Shown here piece after piece: positions 4,699-6,066 of a DNA stretch of 6,066 bases. The DNA lies in NCBI GenBank assembly GCA_021788565.1, contig JAJYKO010000380.1, positions 1 through 6,066 of the forward strand, in the 5' to 3' direction. The position numbers and the translations under genes are program-made. The notes beneath the pieces were generated by a model. That model was not told where the DNA came from, searched no databases, and was given only the letters and a program-made list of their open reading frames with translations. Source of the DNA: Chloroflexota bacterium (lineage in GTDB: Bacteria; Chloroflexota; UBA6077). Position 1 is the first letter of the stretch. Every line of letters starts with the position of its first letter.

Positions 4699-5622
4699 GT
4701 GAATCGCACGAAGGTGATATTGCTGGCCATCGGGCTGGACCTGCTGATGGGGGAGCCGGACGAGCGGTGGCACCCGGTGGTCTGGATGGGAAGGCTGGTG
4801 AGCAGACTGGAGCAAGCCGCACCCAGGGAAGGCGCCTGGAGGCAGTTCTCCTACGGTGCCTGGGCTGAGGCGTTCTGTCTCGCCGCTGCCGCCGTCCCGG
4901 CGTGGCTGGTGGGGCGCTTCCTTCCTAAGGGGGTTGCCGGCCTCCTCGCCACCGCCCTCCTGCTGAAGCCGGTCTTCGCCATACGCGCGCTGTTCCAGCA
5001 CGTGCGTCCTGTGGAGCGAGAGCTGGAGAGCGGAGACCTGCCCGGGGCCCGGAAGGCTGTGGGACGGATAGTGAGCCGGGACGTGCAGTCCCTCGACGAG
5101 ACGGGGGTGGCCGCGGCGGCAGTGGAGTCGCTTGCGGAGAACGCCTCGGACTCGGTGGTGGCTCCCCTCCTGTACTACGCGGTCTTCGGCCTGCCGGGTG
5201 CCTACGTATATCGGATGGCCAACACGCTGGACGCGATGCTGGGCTACCGCGGGCGGTATGAGTACCTCGGAAAGACCGCGGCGCGGCTGGACGACCTCCT
5301 CAACGTCGTCCCGTCACGGTTGACGGCCCTGGCCCTGGCTGCCGCTGGCTGGATGGCCGGGGAGTCCCCGGCTGACGCCTGGCGCACGGCCTTCAGGGAT
5401 TCCTCGCGCACCGCGAGTCCCAACGCCGGCTGGCCCATGGCCGCCGCTGCCGGAGCGCTGGGGCTGCGGCTGGAGAAGGTGGGCCACTACGTCCTCAATC
5501 CGGAGGGGCGGCCCCCGCGCGCAGCGGACGTGGCCAGAGCCAGGCGGATGGTGACCGCCGGCCTTGCCGCCGCCATCCTCGGCGTTCTCCTGATATCGGA
5601 GAGGCAGAAGCGTGACGATTAG
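4699..5622 (+). CDS. cbiB: Adenosylcobinamide-phosphate synthase (CbiB/CobD family)
   Basis: A 307-residue integral membrane protein of normal family length. It condenses adenosylcobyric acid with (R)-1-amino-2-propanol phosphate, the product of the next gene, to form adenosylcobinamide phosphate. Family motifs in order: DLLMGEPDERWHPVVWMG (14-31), RKAVGRIVSRDVQSL (118-132), AAVESLAENASDSVVAPL (140-157), LPGAYVYRMANTLDAMLGYR (165-184), AARLDDLLNVVPSRL (194-208) and SRTASPNAGWPMAAAAGALG (236-255). Hydrophobic segments lie at about 57-95 and 206-220, and a C-terminal one at 284-299 precedes a charged tail. The GTG start has GGAG (4685-4688) ten bases upstream. It is separated from cobS by a repeat-rich spacer but overlaps the next gene by 11 bases, indicating one transcript and coupled translation. 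The same enzyme is called CobD in the aerobic-pathway naming, distinct from the decarboxylase CobD. Confidence 0.95.
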   Translation: MNRTKVILLAIGLDLLMGEPDERWHPVVWMGRLVSRLEQAAPREGAWRQFSYGAWAEAFCLAAAAVPAWLVGRFLPKGVAGLLATALLLKPVFAIRALFQHVRPVERELESGDLPGARKAVGRIVSRDVQSLDETGVAAAAVESLAENASDSVVAPLLYYAVFGLPGAYVYRMANTLDAMLGYRGRYEYLGKTAARLDDLLNVVPSRLTALALAAAGWMAGESPADAWRTAFRDSSRTASPNAGWPMAAAAGALGLRLEKVGHYVLNPEGRPPRAADVARARRMVTAGLAAAILGVLLISERQKRDD

Positions 5623-6066
5623 GCCGAGGCCGCATCTCCGGCAGGTCCCGCCCTGCCCCCACGGCTCCCTCTCCTACCGCGAGCGGATCGAGAGGGGGCT
5701 GCCGGGGAAAGGCGTGTTGGACTTCAGCGCCAGCTGCAACCCGCTGGGCACATCCCTGAAGGTGATGGAAGCCCTGCGGAGCGTGGACCTCTCTCGCTAC
5801 CCGGACGACGAGGCCCTCGAGTTGCGACACGCCCTGGCGCAAACCCTCCAGGTGGACTTCTCCTGGGTGGCGGTTGGGAACGGCTCCGTGGATCTCATAT
5901 ACCAGCTGGCGTCGGCCTACCTGGAGCCCGAGGACCGGGCTCTCGTCGTGGGTCCGGCCTTCGGGGAGTATGCGCGAGCGTGCCGGGTTGCCGGGGCATC
6001 CGTGGTGGAGGTGCGGGCCGCCGAGGAGACGGGCTTCCAGCCAGATCCCGAGGTCGTGAGATCGGA
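5612..6066 (+). CDS. cobD: L-threonine-O-3-phosphate decarboxylase-like PLP enzyme (CobD/CobC type), 3' end outside window
   Basis: 151 residues are visible from a GTG with GGAGAGG (5598-5604) seven bases upstream; no stop occurs before the window ends. HGSLSYRERI (17-26) and VLDFSASCNPLG (35-46, usually DFSANxNPLG) are typical of the CobD/HisC-like fold type I PLP enzymes. RYPDDEALELRHALA (62-76), GNGSVDLIYQLA (89-100) and GPAFGEYARACRVAGA (113-128) follow. The GEYARAC variant and the operon context favour CobD/CobC over histidinol-phosphate aminotransferase. CobD decarboxylates L-threonine phosphate to (R)-1-amino-2-propanol phosphate, the substrate of the preceding CbiB. The PLP lysine and C-terminal domain lie beyond the window. 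Salmonella CobD is about 360 residues, so roughly 60 percent is missing. The family could not be separated from HisC by motifs alone. Confidence 0.85.
   Translation, partial: MTIRPRPHLRQVPPCPHGSLSYRERIERGLPGKGVLDFSASCNPLGTSLKVMEALRSVDLSRYPDDEALELRHALAQTLQVDFSWVAVGNGSVDLIYQLASAYLEPEDRALVVGPAFGEYARACRVAGASVVEVRAAEETGFQPDPEVVRS

Overview
This GC-rich window looks chromosomal and bacterial. Coding regions favour G or C at third positions, and GTG starts occur among the genes. The lineage cannot be fixed from sequence alone. A Pro/Ala/Thr-rich lipoprotein linker, an enolase-superfamily enzyme next to a UxaA-type dehydratase, and a riboswitch-controlled late cobalamin operon would all fit a high-GC Chloroflexota or similar environmental bacterium; that is a low-confidence inference.

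Left part (1-2760). The window opens in the last 71 codons of a class I/II PLP aminotransferase on the + strand. It ends at a repeat-rich convergent junction with an 18-bp hairpin (238-289). On the - strand a two-gene operon is transcribed leftward: a UxaA/altronate-dehydratase-type large subunit (1457-2623), then a mandelate racemase/muconate lactonizing (enolase superfamily) enzyme (324-1430). Both families remove water from, or rearrange, acid sugars and related hydroxy acids, so this is probably a sugar-acid catabolic operon of unknown substrate. A candidate promoter and two related operator-like sites lie upstream of it.

Middle (2640-3160). No intact gene is seen here. The stretch holds the leftward operon's control region and a decayed, 5'-truncated GNAT acetyltransferase remnant. 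The last codons of that remnant contain a good sigma70-type promoter (3126-3155) reading right.

Right part (3160-6066). A cobalamin riboswitch is followed by an intrinsic terminator and by a hairpin that can cover the next ribosome binding site. Downstream are an 88-codon lipoprotein that looks like the amino-terminal stub of a BtuF-type corrinoid-binding protein, cobS, a 201-bp spacer packed with inverted repeats, cbiB/cobD, and the start of a CobD/CobC-type L-threonine-phosphate decarboxylase that runs off the window. The last enzyme makes aminopropanol phosphate, CbiB attaches it to the corrin ring, and CobS later adds the lower-ligand nucleoside. These are therefore end steps of B12 assembly under B12 feedback. 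CobU and CobT are not in the window.

I found no convincing wholly new system. The points most worth a second look are the translated BtuF stub overlapping cobS, the two-layer expression platform after the riboswitch, and the alternative-pairing repeat element between cobS and cbiB.
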